Positions 45,440 to 53,681 of a stretch of 64,000 nt of DNA are shown in pieces. The notes under the pieces were generated by a model. That model did no database searches. It saw nothing but the letters and a program-made list of their open reading frames with translations, and had not been told where the DNA came from. Positions within the stretch are counted from its first letter, which is position 1; each line of letters opens with the position of its first letter. This DNA comes from Aggregatilinea lenta (lineage in GTDB: Bacteria; Chloroflexota; Anaerolineae; Aggregatilineales; Aggregatilineaceae), in the NCBI RefSeq assembly GCF_003569045.1, contig NZ_BFCB01000003.1, forward strand, positions 2,790,001-2,854,000. The letters run 5' to 3'. Position numbers and translations under genes: made by a program.

Positions 45440-46618
45440 TTACCTGTCGTTGAGCGCCACCACGCCGGGCAGCGCTTTGCCTTCGAGCAGTTCGAGGCTG
45501 GCCCCGCCTCCGGTCGAGATGTGCGACATGTGATCTTCCAGCCCGGCCTTGTTGACCGCTGCCACGGAGTCGCCGCCGCCGATGATGGTCGTCGCGTCGG
45601 ACTCAGCCAGGATTTCAGCAACCTGAAACGTGCCCTTGGCGAAGTTCGGCATCTCGAAGACGCCCATCGGCCCGTTCCAGACGATGGTGCGGGCGTCCTT
45701 GAGGTACTGGCGGAAGTCGTCCACCGCGCCGCTGCTGATGTCGAGGATACGCCAACCGGCAGGCACACCGTCGGATGGCTTGATCACGCGCGCGTTGGCT
45801 TCATTGTCGAACGCGTCCGCGATCACGACTTCGGAGGGCAGAATGAGCTTGCCGGCGCTCTTGGCGAGCAGGTCCCTGGCCGTGTCGAGCACGTCATCTT
45901 CGGCCAGCGAGTCGCCCACTTCGTAGCCCTGCGCCTTGAAGAAGGTGTTCGCCATGCCGCCGCCGATGAGCAGCGCGTCACACTTGCCCAGCAGCGACTC
46001 GATCACGCCGATCTTGTCGGAAACCTTCGCGCCGCCGAGGATCGCCACGAAGGGACGCTCCGGCGCTTCGATAGCTTTGAGCAGGTAGTCGAGTTCCTTT
46101 TGCATCAGGAAGCCGCTGACGGCGGGCAGGAAATGCGCGACGCCTTCCGTCGAGGAGTGGGCGCGATGCGCCGAGCCAAACGCATCATTGACGTACACGT
46201 CGCCCAGCTCGGCCAACTGCTTTGCGAGCGCTTCATCGTTCTTGGTTTCGCCCTTGTAGAAGCGCGTGTTTTCGAGCAGCACGACACTGCCTTCGGGCGC
46301 AGAGTCGCAGACCTGCCTGGCCTTGTCGCCCACTAACTCGTCGCTGAAGGACACGTCCGTGCCTAGCAACTCGGCCAGCACCGGGACAACCGGTTTGAGC
46401 GAATACTGCGGGTCCGGCTCGCCCTTGGGGCGGCCCAGGTGCGACATCAGCGCGACGTAGCGCGGCTTCTGTTCCAGGATGTACTTGAGTGTGGGGATGG
46501 CGGCGCGCACGCGCGTATCATCCGTCACCTTGCCTTCTTTGATCGGGACGTTGAAATCGACGCGGACGAGCACACGCTTGCCCGTCAGGTCGATGTCACG
46601 AACAGTCTTTTTCGCCAC
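45440..46618 (-). CDS. pgk: Phosphoglycerate kinase
   Basis: A 392-residue glycolytic kinase. [33 protein letters not shown] (in part), [54 protein letters not shown] and GGGDSVAAV with [14 protein letters not shown] cover both domains. The start is a GTG (46618) with AAGGAGAT upstream. It lies between gap and tpiA on the minus strand, the usual glycolytic order. Confidence 0.96.
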   Translation of the reverse strand: MAKKTVRDIDLTGKRVLVRVDFNVPIKEGKVTDDTRVRAAIPTLKYILEQKPRYVALMSHLGRPKGEPDPQYSLKPVVPVLAELLGTDVSFSDELVGDKARQVCDSAPEGSVVLLENTRFYKGETKNDEALAKQLAELGDVYVNDAFGSAHRAHSSTEGVAHFLPAVSGFLMQKELDYLLKAIEAPERPFVAILGGAKVSDKIGVIESLLGKCDALLIGGGMANTFFKAQGYEVGDSLAEDDVLDTARDLLAKSAGKLILPSEVVIADAFDNEANARVIKPSDGVPAGWRILDISSGAVDDFRQYLKDARTIVWNGPMGVFEMPNFAKGTFQVAEILAESDATTIIGGGDSVAAVNKAGLEDHMSHISTGGGASLELLEGKALPGVVALNDR

Positions 46619-46637
46619 GGTCTAATCTCCTTAATCC

Positions 46638-46662
46638 CCCCACGCAACGGGATTGCGTGGGG
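46638..46662. repeat. Perfect 10-bp palindrome between gap and pgk
   Basis: CCCCACGCAA and TTGCGTGGGG enclose five bases. The following GGGGACCCCGGAAA-type bases recur at 36317-36330, so this belongs to the same family of dispersed repeats. Confidence 0.55.
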
Positions 46663-46673
46663 ACCCCGGAAAG

Positions 46674-46713
46674 AAAAAAGCAGGGGCGGGGCGCTGTGGC
46701 CCTCGCCCCTGCT
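46674..46713 (-). terminator. Strong terminator of gap
   Basis: On the minus strand AGCAGGGGCG and CGCCCCTGCT form a long GC-rich stem with additional internal pairs, followed by six T. It is the clearest intrinsic terminator in the window. Confidence 0.85.
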
Positions 46714-46746
46714 AGACGCTTCACACAACTGTGAGGTGCGCCGGAT

Positions 46747-47757
46747 CTAGAGCTTGCTGCCCATGATGTTGGCCAGGTCGGCGGTGCGCATGGAGTACGC
46801 CCACTCGTTGTCGTACCAGGTCATGACCTTGATCATGGTTTCCTGGAAGATGTAGGTGAATTCTGCGTCGACGACGCTGGAGCGGTCGTCGCCCTTGAGG
46901 TCGATCGACACCAGCGGTTCCTCGCTGAAGCCCAGGATGCCCTTGAGCGGGCCGTTCGCAGCTTCCCTGAACTTGGCGTGCAGCTCTTCGGTGCTGGTGG
47001 GCGTCTCAAGCTCGGCGACGAAGTCCACCAGGGACACGGTCGAGCTGGGGACACGCACCGACAGGCCGTCGAACTTGCCCTTGAGTTCCGGGATGACCAG
47101 GGCCACAGCGCGAGCCGCGCCGGTGGTCGTCGGGATCATGTTCACCGCAGCGGCGCGCGCACGGCGCAGGTCGCTGTGGGGCATGTCCAGGATGCGCTGG
47201 TCGTTGGTGTACGAGTGAATGGTCGTCATCAGGCCGCGTTTGATGCCGAAGGCGTCGTTGACGACCTTCGCCGCTGGGGCGAGGCAGTTGGTGGTGCACG
47301 AGGCGTTCGACACGATGTTGTCGTTGGCCGGATCATAGTCCTTGTCGTTCACGCCGATGACGATCGTGCGGTCCACCGCGCCCTTGGCCGGGGCGCTGAT
47401 GATGACCTTCTTCGCGCCTGCGGTGATGTGCGGCTGGACCTGCTCACGGCTGCGGAAGACGCCGGTGCTTTCGATCACAATGTCCACGCCCAGGTCGCCC
47501 CAGGGCAGGTCGGCGGGGTTCTTCGCGCTGAAAGTCTTGATCAGCTTGCCGTTAACCAGCAGGCCACCCTCGGCCACTTCGACGGTACCAGGAAAGCGCC
47601 CGTAGTTCGAGTCGTACTTGAGCAGGTGCGCCATGGTGGGTAGATCGCCGAGGTCATTGAAGGCCACGATTTCGAGGTCGTTCGGGTACTTTTCGAGCAT
47701 TGCCTTGAGAACCTGACGACCAATACGGCCAAAGCCGTTAATACCTACGCGTGCCAT
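46747..47757 (-). CDS. gap: Glyceraldehyde-3-phosphate dehydrogenase
   Basis: A 336-residue phosphorylating [16 protein letters not shown] binds NAD(P); the catalytic Cys is in [24 protein letters not shown] holds the catalytic His; [18 protein letters not shown] and [10 protein letters not shown]-like [12 protein letters not shown] complete it. It is first of the gap-pgk-tpiA series, each with its own terminator. Confidence 0.96.
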   Translation of the reverse strand: MARVGINGFGRIGRQVLKAMLEKYPNDLEIVAFNDLGDLPTMAHLLKYDSNYGRFPGTVEVAEGGLLVNGKLIKTFSAKNPADLPWGDLGVDIVIESTGVFRSREQVQPHITAGAKKVIISAPAKGAVDRTIVIGVNDKDYDPANDNIVSNASCTTNCLAPAAKVVNDAFGIKRGLMTTIHSYTNDQRILDMPHSDLRRARAAAVNMIPTTTGAARAVALVIPELKGKFDGLSVRVPSSTVSLVDFVAELETPTSTEELHAKFREAANGPLKGILGFSEEPLVSIDLKGDDRSSVVDAEFTYIFQETMIKVMTWYDNEWAYSMRTADLANIMGSKL

Positions 47758-47826
47758 TGGTTTGTATCTCCTTAGACTACACTGCGTTTGGACACATAGA
47801 GCAACGGATGGCGCGCGCCATGCGCG

Positions 47827-49182
47827 CTATCCTCCAACTGGTCCGTTCACGGCTGCACCTTGACGGCTGCCATCCCGGAGTGCAAAGGTGCGGCCAGCGG
47901 GCGCCCGGTTGTAGAGCGTCAGCAAGGCTCGCGCCAGTTTGCTCGAATCGTGACGCCAAGGCCGGTCGGCGTCGGTCAAATCGACCAGATGCACATCGTA
48001 ACGCTGGTAAATCGTCTGGTCGTCGGGTGAATGGGTGACGTAGTGGGTCAAGTCGCCCGCGTTGCGTGTCGGGTAATGATCGTTGGCGAGCACGGCGTCG
48101 AAGACGTTGCGTCCTACGTGCGCTTCAAGGGCAAGAACGTGGTCGGTGACGGTGAACTCGTCGGTTTCTCCCGGCTGGGTGGCGACGTTGCACACGTACA
48201 CTTTGTAGGCGTTGCTGGCGCGCAAGGCTTCCGCAATTCCGTTCACGAGCAGGTTGGGTAGGATGCTGGTGAACAGGCTGCCCGGCCCAATCACCACCAG
48301 ATCCGCGCTCAAGATCGCGCGGATAGCGTCCGGGTAAGCGCGTGCCTGATCCGGTTGCAAGAAAACGCGCTCGATCTTACCACCGGCCCCCGGAATTTGC
48401 GATTCACCATTGACGCGCCGCAGCCGGGTTTCGCCGGGGATACGGACCTCCGCCATAAGCGTCACATCTTGCAGCGTGGAGGGCAGCACGCGCCCTTCGA
48501 TTGCCAGCACGCGGCCCGTTTCGGCCACGGCGCGGTCCATGCCGCCGGTGAGATCGGACATAGCGGTCAGGAACAGGTTGCCAAAGCTGTGCCCCTCCAG
48601 GCCGCCTTCCGAAAAACGGTACTGGAACAACTGCGTGATCAGCGCTTCGTCGTCGGCCAGGGCCGCGATGTTGCTGCGCAGATCGCCGGGGGGCAGCACG
48701 CCCATCTCGCGGCGCAGCTTGCCGGAGCTGCCGCCGTCGTCGGCGGTGGTTACGATGGCCGTGATCTGGCTGGTCATCGTTTTCAGGCCGCGCAACACGG
48801 ACGGCAGGCCTGTGCCTCCGCCAAGGGCGACGATCTTCAGGCCCTTCTGGCGGCGCGTGTGAGCGTAGACCATGTCCACCACCGATTCACGTCGCTGCGT
48901 GGCAAGCGGCGCGAGGATGGAGCGGGTGAACTGGCGCAGCGCGATCAGAATCGCGCCCGTGCCTACGGCACCCGCGACCAGCACGCGCACGCCTGCGGGC
49001 AGGAACTGCAAGGTGAGTACGCGCAGCACCGGCGAAAATTCGCCCGCGTTGTTGAGCAGTGCGACAATCTGGACGATGCCAAGGGTGAGAATGCTGACCC
49101 CAACCAACAATAGAGCGAGCCAGCGCTTGATCTTCAGCCCAGGCGTCATTAACTTGATGAGGACATTGCCAGAACGCCGCAT
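47827..49182 (-). CDS. yvcK: YvcK/CofD-fold gluconeogenesis-factor-like protein with N-terminal membrane helices
   Basis: A 451-residue protein. Two hydrophobic segments ([22 protein letters not shown] and [18 protein letters not shown]) precede the YvcK/GlmR domain from about 115: [58 protein letters not shown] and [15 protein letters not shown]. Classical YvcK (about 320 residues) is cytosolic and affects central carbon flux and cell-wall precursor supply by binding UDP-GlcNAc. The membrane extension is extra. Its place beside gap-pgk-tpiA fits the carbon-flux role. Confidence 0.85.
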   Translation of the reverse strand: MRRSGNVLIKLMTPGLKIKRWLALLLVGVSILTLGIVQIVALLNNAGEFSPVLRVLTLQFLPAGVRVLVAGAVGTGAILIALRQFTRSILAPLATQRRESVVDMVYAHTRRQKGLKIVALGGGTGLPSVLRGLKTMTSQITAIVTTADDGGSSGKLRREMGVLPPGDLRSNIAALADDEALITQLFQYRFSEGGLEGHSFGNLFLTAMSDLTGGMDRAVAETGRVLAIEGRVLPSTLQDVTLMAEVRIPGETRLRRVNGESQIPGAGGKIERVFLQPDQARAYPDAIRAILSADLVVIGPGSLFTSILPNLLVNGIAEALRASNAYKVYVCNVATQPGETDEFTVTDHVLALEAHVGRNVFDAVLANDHYPTRNAGDLTHYVTHSPDDQTIYQRYDVHLVDLTDADRPWRHDSSKLARALLTLYNRAPAGRTFALRDGSRQGAAVNGPVGG

Positions 49183-49501
49183 CGAGGCGAATCCCTAGTC
49201 TGTGTTCGATTGGGCGCGACGAGGCTAACAAACCCATTAAGATCTGAAAACAGTGGGAAAAAAGTACCCAAATTCCACTCTTGATTGTACCGACTCTGAC
49301 CCGCTTCTACAATATCATTCCGCATCGCTTTGCCTGCTGAGAATCACTTGACGTATGGGGGGCAGGTGTTAAAACTATGCTGGCTTCACGGATGGATTTA
49401 GAGTGTGTACGGAAACCTCATCCCCCGGCCCCTTCTCCCTCAGAGAGAAGGAGAGTCAAGGCGCTTTCCATACACGCTCTCAGACATGAGAGAGGGCACC
49501 A
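49183..49501. other. Gene-free interval between yvcK and apgM
   Basis: A 319-base divergent gap. It contains AT-rich DNA at 49240-49320 where promoters are expected, a TTGACG at 49348-49353 without a well-spaced -10 box, and a dispersed palindrome at 49418-49460. No gene or RNA is visible. Confidence 0.6.
49418..49460. repeat. Dispersed CCTCATCCCCCGGCCCC repeat
   Basis: CCTCATCCCCCGGCCCCTTC is followed by TCCCTCAGAGAGAAGGAG, whose halves pair (CTTCTCCCTC and GAGAGAAGG). The same head sequence occurs at 50873-50889, next to the IS110 element. Confidence 0.6.
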
Positions 49502-50716
49502 ATGGCCAATTTTGATTTGATGCGGCGCCTGGCACTTAACACGGGCGGCAAGATCCTGCTGCTGGTGATGGATGGCCTGGGCGGCCTGCCTCGCGAACAG
49601 GGCGGCCCCACGGAACTCGAAGCGGCGCATACGCCGAATCTGGACCGGCTGGCACGTGAAGGCTCGACGGGCCTCAGCATCCCGGTGGCGCGCGGCATTG
49701 CTCCCGGCAGCGGCCCCGCGCACCTGGCGATGTTCGGCTACGATCCGCTGGTGTACGACATCGGGCGCGGCGTGCTGGAATCGGTCGGCATCGGGCTGGA
49801 CGTGAACCCCGGCGACGTGGCGATTCGCGGCAACTTCTGCACGGTGGACGAGAACGGCATCATTACCGACCGGCGTGCAGGCCGTATTTCGACCGAAGAA
49901 GGCGCCAAGCGCGTCGAGATCCTGCGCGACATCAAGATCCCCGGCGTGGACATCGACATCGAGATCGCCAAGGAATACCGTTTTGCGATGGTGTGGCGCG
50001 GCGCGGGCCTCAACGGGCACATCGCGGACACCGACCCGCAGCAAACCGGCGTCGCCCCGCTGCCTGCCAAGGCGCTCAGCCCTGAAGCGGAGCACACCGC
50101 CGAGATCGCGAACCGATGGCTGGCCGAGGCGCGCGAGCGCCTGCGCGGGCACGAACCGGCGAACATGGCGACGCTGCGCGGCTTCGCGATGGACCCGGCG
50201 CTGCCCAAGTACAGCGACGTGTATAAGCTGAAGGCGGCTTGCGTGGCGGTCTACCCGATGTACAAGGGTGTCAGCAAGCTGGTTGGCATGGACATCATCC
50301 CCAGCACCGCGCACGACACCACCGAGGACGAGTTTAACCACGCCGCGGAGATCTGGAACGACTACGACTTCGTGTTCTGCCACGTCAAGTACACCGACAG
50401 CCGGGGCGAAGACGGCAACTTCGACGCCAAGGTGAAGGTGATCGAGGGCGTGGATCAGGCGCTGCCGATCCTCACCGGCATGAACCCGGACGTGATGATC
50501 GTCACCGGCGACCACTCGACGCCCGCGACCTACAAGGCGCATAGCTGGCACCCGGTTCCCACGCTGCTGTGGGCGCCAGCCACACACATGACCGACCGCG
50601 CCGAGTGCTACGGCGAGCGCGACTGCATGACCGGCGCGCTGGGCCAGTTCCCGGCCACCGACCTCATGCCGCTGGCCCTGGCGCACGCCAAGCGCCTGAC
50701 CAAGTACGGCGCGTAA
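49502..50716 (+). CDS. apgM: 2,3-bisphosphoglycerate-independent phosphoglycerate mutase, archaeal type
   Basis: A 404-residue alkaline-phosphatase-fold mutase of the ApgM family, about 100 residues shorter than GpmI. ILLLVMDGLGGLP holds metal-binding Asp, APGSGPAHLAMFGYDP is the catalytic-Ser region, VAIRGNFCTVDENG, TEDEFNHAAEIWNDYDFVF and VTGDHSTPATYKAHSWHPVP (metal His/Asp) follow. The ATG at 49502 is preceded by GAGAGGGC. A GpmA-type mutase lies at 52343, so the cell appears to have two unrelated mutases within 3.5 kb. Confidence 0.93.
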   Translation: MANFDLMRRLALNTGGKILLLVMDGLGGLPREQGGPTELEAAHTPNLDRLAREGSTGLSIPVARGIAPGSGPAHLAMFGYDPLVYDIGRGVLESVGIGLDVNPGDVAIRGNFCTVDENGIITDRRAGRISTEEGAKRVEILRDIKIPGVDIDIEIAKEYRFAMVWRGAGLNGHIADTDPQQTGVAPLPAKALSPEAEHTAEIANRWLAEARERLRGHEPANMATLRGFAMDPALPKYSDVYKLKAACVAVYPMYKGVSKLVGMDIIPSTAHDTTEDEFNHAAEIWNDYDFVFCHVKYTDSRGEDGNFDAKVKVIEGVDQALPILTGMNPDVMIVTGDHSTPATYKAHSWHPVPTLLWAPATHMTDRAECYGERDCMTGALGQFPATDLMPLALAHAKRLTKYGA

Positions 50717-50750
50717 GTCCGCCGCGCAGCACGCACCACAAGGAATGGAA

Positions 50751-50777
50751 AAACGGGGTCGCCGGGCGGCCCCGTTT
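50751..50777 (+). terminator. Terminator-like hairpin after apgM
   Basis: AAACGGGG (50751-50758) pairs with CCCCGTTT (50770-50777), extended inward by CG/CG pairs. An A-run in front could make it work in both directions. Confidence 0.55.
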
Positions 50778-50889
50778 GCGTGTTGCCCGGAGGCGACTAT
50801 TACTGCGGGGCAGTGCCCCGCACCCCGCCACCTTTGATGCGGATTAACACGACAACCCGGTTATCGGAGAGACCTCACCCCCGGCCCCT

Positions 50890-51106
50890 TGTACGATAGA
50901 AAGCAAGGAAGAAGAGTGAAGCGAGTCCGCCCAGGGAGACATTGAACAGACCTCTAAAGGCGAGGACCTTGGTGGAGAGATGAATGCCCCTGGGAAAACC
51001 CGGTCAAGACTTCGGACGGTACCTGAAGCGGCGTGAAGGACGAAGCGCAGAGCTTGGATGAGGCAAGGCTGGAGCGAGGACCGGACGGACGGAGCAGGAG
51101 GGTGAG
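50890..51106 (+). ncRNA. Left-end non-coding region of the IS110 element, candidate bridge RNA
   Basis: The 217-base region upstream of the transposase has no gene. IS110 elements encode a bridge RNA here whose loops pair with target and donor DNA. Within 50971-50992, GGAGAG (50974-50979) is complementary to the right flank CTCTCC, and GCCCCT (50986-50991) equals the left flank. The order of the two segments is the reverse of what I recall for the IS621 target loop, so the assignment is tentative. Confidence 0.4.
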
Positions 51107-52087
51107 ATGGAACAGGCAGCGGCAGTCGTAGGGATCGATGTTTCCAAAGCGACGCTGGATGTGGCGGTGGTGCAAGGGGGGAAGAAAGCAGAAGTGAGGC
51201 AGTACGCCAACGACGCGGCGGGCGTGAAGGCGCTGGCGACGTGGCTGAAGCAGCGGCGAGCGAGGGAGGCGCATGTGTGCCTGGAAGCGACAGGGACCTA
51301 TGGGGATGCGGTCGCGCTGGCGCTGTACCAGGCGGGCTACCGGGTGAGCGTGGTCAATCCGGCGCGGATCAAGGCGTACGGGCAGAGCCAGTTGAAACGC
51401 AACAAGACAGACCGGCTGGATGCGGCCTTGATTGCCGACTTTTGTCGCACCCAACAGCCTGAGTTGTGGACGCCGCCCGACCCGGTGTGGCTGGAACTGC
51501 GGGCCATGGCGCGGCATCTGGTGGACCTGAAGAGCATGCGCCAACAGGAGAAGAACCGGCTAGGCGTGGAGACCTCGACAAAGGTGCAGGAGGTGTTGGA
51601 GGCACACATCACCTTTATCGACCACCAAATCGAGGACCTTGAGCAGGACATCCAGCGTTTCATCGACCAGCATCCCGACCTCAAGCGAGACCGTGAGCTG
51701 TTGGTGAGCATTCCCGGCTTGTCCGACCTGAGCGCCAGCCTGCTGTTGGCCGAAGTCCCTGACCTGCGTGCGTTTGGCTCCGCTCGCCAACTTGTGGCGT
51801 TTGCCGGTCTCAACCCGCAGCAGCGCACCTCGGGCTCCTCGGTGCGGGGGCAAACCCCGTTGTCCAAGATGGGCAGTCCCACGTTGCGGCGCGTGCTTTA
51901 CATGCCCGCCTTAGCCGCGCAACGCTTCAACCCGATCCTGGCGCCGTGGGCGGCTCAGCTCAAAGCTCGCGGCAAGTCCAAAATGGAGACCCTGGGGGCG
52001 GTCATGCGCAAGCTGCTCGTTCTGGCCTACGGCGTGTTGAAGTCGGGGCAGCCCTTCGATCCAGCGTTTTCAACGGCTGCCCCTTGA
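51107..52087 (+). CDS. IS110-family transposase
   Basis: A 326-residue DEDD recombinase. GIDVSKATLDVAV gives the first Asp, CLEATGTYGDAVAL the Glu, and KTDRLDAALIADF the further Asps of the RuvC-like domain. A coiled-coil centre (FIDHQIEDLEQDIQRFIDQH) precedes the transposase_20 domain with SIPGLSDLSASLLLAE, FAGLNPQQRTSGSS and the conserved Ser region. Length is close to the family. A GGAGGGTGAG precedes the ATG. The frame is intact, so the element may be active. Confidence 0.93.
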   Translation: MEQAAAVVGIDVSKATLDVAVVQGGKKAEVRQYANDAAGVKALATWLKQRRAREAHVCLEATGTYGDAVALALYQAGYRVSVVNPARIKAYGQSQLKRNKTDRLDAALIADFCRTQQPELWTPPDPVWLELRAMARHLVDLKSMRQQEKNRLGVETSTKVQEVLEAHITFIDHQIEDLEQDIQRFIDQHPDLKRDRELLVSIPGLSDLSASLLLAEVPDLRAFGSARQLVAFAGLNPQQRTSGSSVRGQTPLSKMGSPTLRRVLYMPALAAQRFNPILAPWAAQLKARGKSKMETLGAVMRKLLVLAYGVLKSGQPFDPAFSTAAP

Positions 52088-52102
52088 TTTTTAACACGGT
52101 AT

Positions 52103-52129
52103 CTCTCCAGTCGTCGCTGGAGAGGGGAG
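52103..52129. repeat. Right half of the repeat split by the IS110 element
   Basis: CTCTCCAG (52103-52110) pairs with CTGGAGAG (52117-52124) in a hairpin, followed by GGGAG. With 50873-50889 it forms the full dispersed repeat. The following bases up to 52342 hold no visible gene. Confidence 0.6.
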
Positions 52130-52342
52130 ACAAGCACTGCTCAACGGCGTTTTGGCAGGACGGGTTTGCCACCGACCCGGTCTTTTCGTATCCGCGCTTA
52201 AAAGTGGAAGAGCATCAAAGGGTGGGCGAAAAACCTTGCTTGCCTTGCGGCGCGGCACACCGTGAGGCGGGGTCCAGGGGCCATTCCCCCTGGTGGGAGC
52301 GGCGAAGGTGAATCCCTCGTCCTACTTGCGCCGGAGTGACCT

Positions 52343-52954
52343 ATGGCGACTGGAACGCTGATCCTGGTGCGGCACGGCCAATCCCAGTGGAACCTGGAGA
52401 ACCGCTTCACTGGCGGGACGGACGTGCCACTGACCGAACAAGGCAGGGCGGAGGCGCGCGCCGCCGGTGAAACGCTGCGCGGCTGTCGCTTCGACCGCGC
52501 GTATACATCCGAGCTGGAACGCGCCCAGGAGACGCTGCGCATCATCCTGAGCGTCACGAGGCAGGTGGACGTCCCGGTTGAGTGTGACGCGACGCTGAAC
52601 GAGCGCAGTTATGGCGAGTTGCAGGGACTGAACAAAGCGGAGACGGCGCAGCGACTGGGGGAGGAGCAGGTGTTCGGCTGGCGGCGAACCTTTCGCGGGC
52701 GTCCGCCCGGCGGCGAGAGTTTGCAGGACACGCAGGCGCGCGTGCTGACGTACTACCGTACAGCGATCGAGCCGCACGTGCGCAACGGGGAGACGGTGCT
52801 GGTCGTCTCGCACGGGAACACGCTGCGCGCACTGGTGATGGCGCTCGACGGCATCAGCGAGGCGGCGCTGCCCGACCTCACCATTCCGACCGGGGTGCCG
52901 CGCTGCTACCGGATCGACGCGGCGGGCGCGATCCAGGCGTGCTACTCGCTATGA
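52343..52954 (+). CDS. gpmA: 2,3-bisphosphoglycerate-dependent phosphoglycerate mutase (GpmA-like)
   Basis: A 203-residue histidine phosphatase. LVRHGQSQWNLENRFTGG has the phosphorylated His, DVPLTEQGRAEA, YTSELERAQETL, LNERSYGELQGLNK (catalytic Glu), GWRRTFRGRPPGGESL and VVSHGNTLRALVM follow the GpmA pattern, including the WRR and PPGGES blocks that set mutases apart from plain phosphatases. It is shorter than GpmA (about 228-250). Its end overlaps the convergent DUF1461 gene by 13 bases. Confidence 0.87.
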   Translation: MATGTLILVRHGQSQWNLENRFTGGTDVPLTEQGRAEARAAGETLRGCRFDRAYTSELERAQETLRIILSVTRQVDVPVECDATLNERSYGELQGLNKAETAQRLGEEQVFGWRRTFRGRPPGGESLQDTQARVLTYYRTAIEPHVRNGETVLVVSHGNTLRALVMALDGISEAALPDLTIPTGVPRCYRIDAAGAIQACYSL

Positions 52955-53670
52955 ACGGGCGCGCTGCGCTGCGCGCGTGACTCCCAGAGCCATGCGGCAG
53001 TCATCGCGAACGCCGCGCCGAGAACGGTCAGCGTGCCGATGGTCAGCGCCGCGTCGAACCAGAACTGCTCCGGGAAGAGGCGGATCAGCGTCGAGCTGGT
53101 GCTGAACAACCACGAGCTGCCCTCGAAGAAGATGCGGTGAAAGCCCGTAAAGAATGTATCCCAACTCAGCAGGGCCATCGCTACTACCGTGACGATCAGC
53201 AGCACGGTCAGCAGCCCGCCCTGGAACCACGCCCGGCGCAACGCGCGGCGCGTGCCGGATCGCCACGCCAGTGTTGCCATCGCGGCGACAAGCGCCAGCG
53301 TGAGGACGGTGTGCGCGGTGAGCGCGGCCCGCGTCACGACCTTCACGTCCTCCATGTGCTGAAGTTCTTTCGCGGTGTACATCGGCTCGCCGTCCAGCGT
53401 CAGGTTGCCCAGATAGCTGATATCCGCGTCGTTGCGCAGGTAGTTCACCGCGTAGGGCGCGTACTTCAGGCGATCTTCTTGCGTGAATCCGAAGCGATCC
53501 GCCGGGAAGCCGGGCCGGTTGTATTCGAGCTTGAGGAACGTGCCGGACATCACCATTTGCACACTGGTCAGCACCAGGAACGCCGGCAGTCCGGCGACGA
53601 TCAGCCCTTGCAGCAGCGGGATCAGCCAGCCGGGGACAGGTGCGCGCGGCGCAGCAGGTGGTGTGTTCAT
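52942..53670 (-). CDS. TIGR01906/DUF1461 integral membrane protein
   Basis: A 242-residue protein with four main membrane segments (LIVAGLPAFLVLTSVQMVM, LTLALVAAMATLAW, LLTVLLIVTVVAMALL, LTIGTLTVLGAAFAMTAAWL). LKLEYNRPGFPADRFGFTQEDRLKYA and a long extracytoplasmic loop with MEDVKVV fit the TIGR01906 family. ATG 53670 fits the family start; the frame continues upstream only as a shadow of the next gene. Twelve bases separate it from the spermidine-synthase-like gene, so they are co-transcribed. Function unknown. Confidence 0.8.
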   Translation of the reverse strand: MNTPPAAPRAPVPGWLIPLLQGLIVAGLPAFLVLTSVQMVMSGTFLKLEYNRPGFPADRFGFTQEDRLKYAPYAVNYLRNDADISYLGNLTLDGEPMYTAKELQHMEDVKVVTRAALTAHTVLTLALVAAMATLAWRSGTRRALRRAWFQGGLLTVLLIVTVVAMALLSWDTFFTGFHRIFFEGSSWLFSTSSTLIRLFPEQFWFDAALTIGTLTVLGAAFAMTAAWLWESRAQRSAPVHSE

Positions 53671-53681
53671 GTCGTGTCCCA

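Larger units (their letters stand above)
50888..52104 (+). mobile_element. IS110-family insertion sequence inserted in a dispersed repeat
   Basis: A transposase gene of IS110 type is flanked by a 217-base left non-coding end and only about 17 bases on the right, the layout of the IS110 group, which has no terminal inverted repeats. Left flank ends CCCCCGGCCCCT and right flank begins CTCTCCAG. Removing the element at a CT dinucleotide (50888-50889 and 52103-52104) restores a continuous repeat, GGCCCCTCTCCAG, followed by a hairpin. Exact ends are inferred from this reconstruction and could move by a few bases. Confidence 0.75.

Noticed and set aside
49348-49381. TTGACG...TATGCT promoter for apgM
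   Set aside because: The spacer is 22 bases, too long for a sigma-70 promoter, and no better -10 box lies at 16-18 bases.
49418-50686. 422-codon open frame on the minus strand
   Set aside because: Antisense to apgM, which has all its catalytic blocks; no RBS and no recognisable motif.
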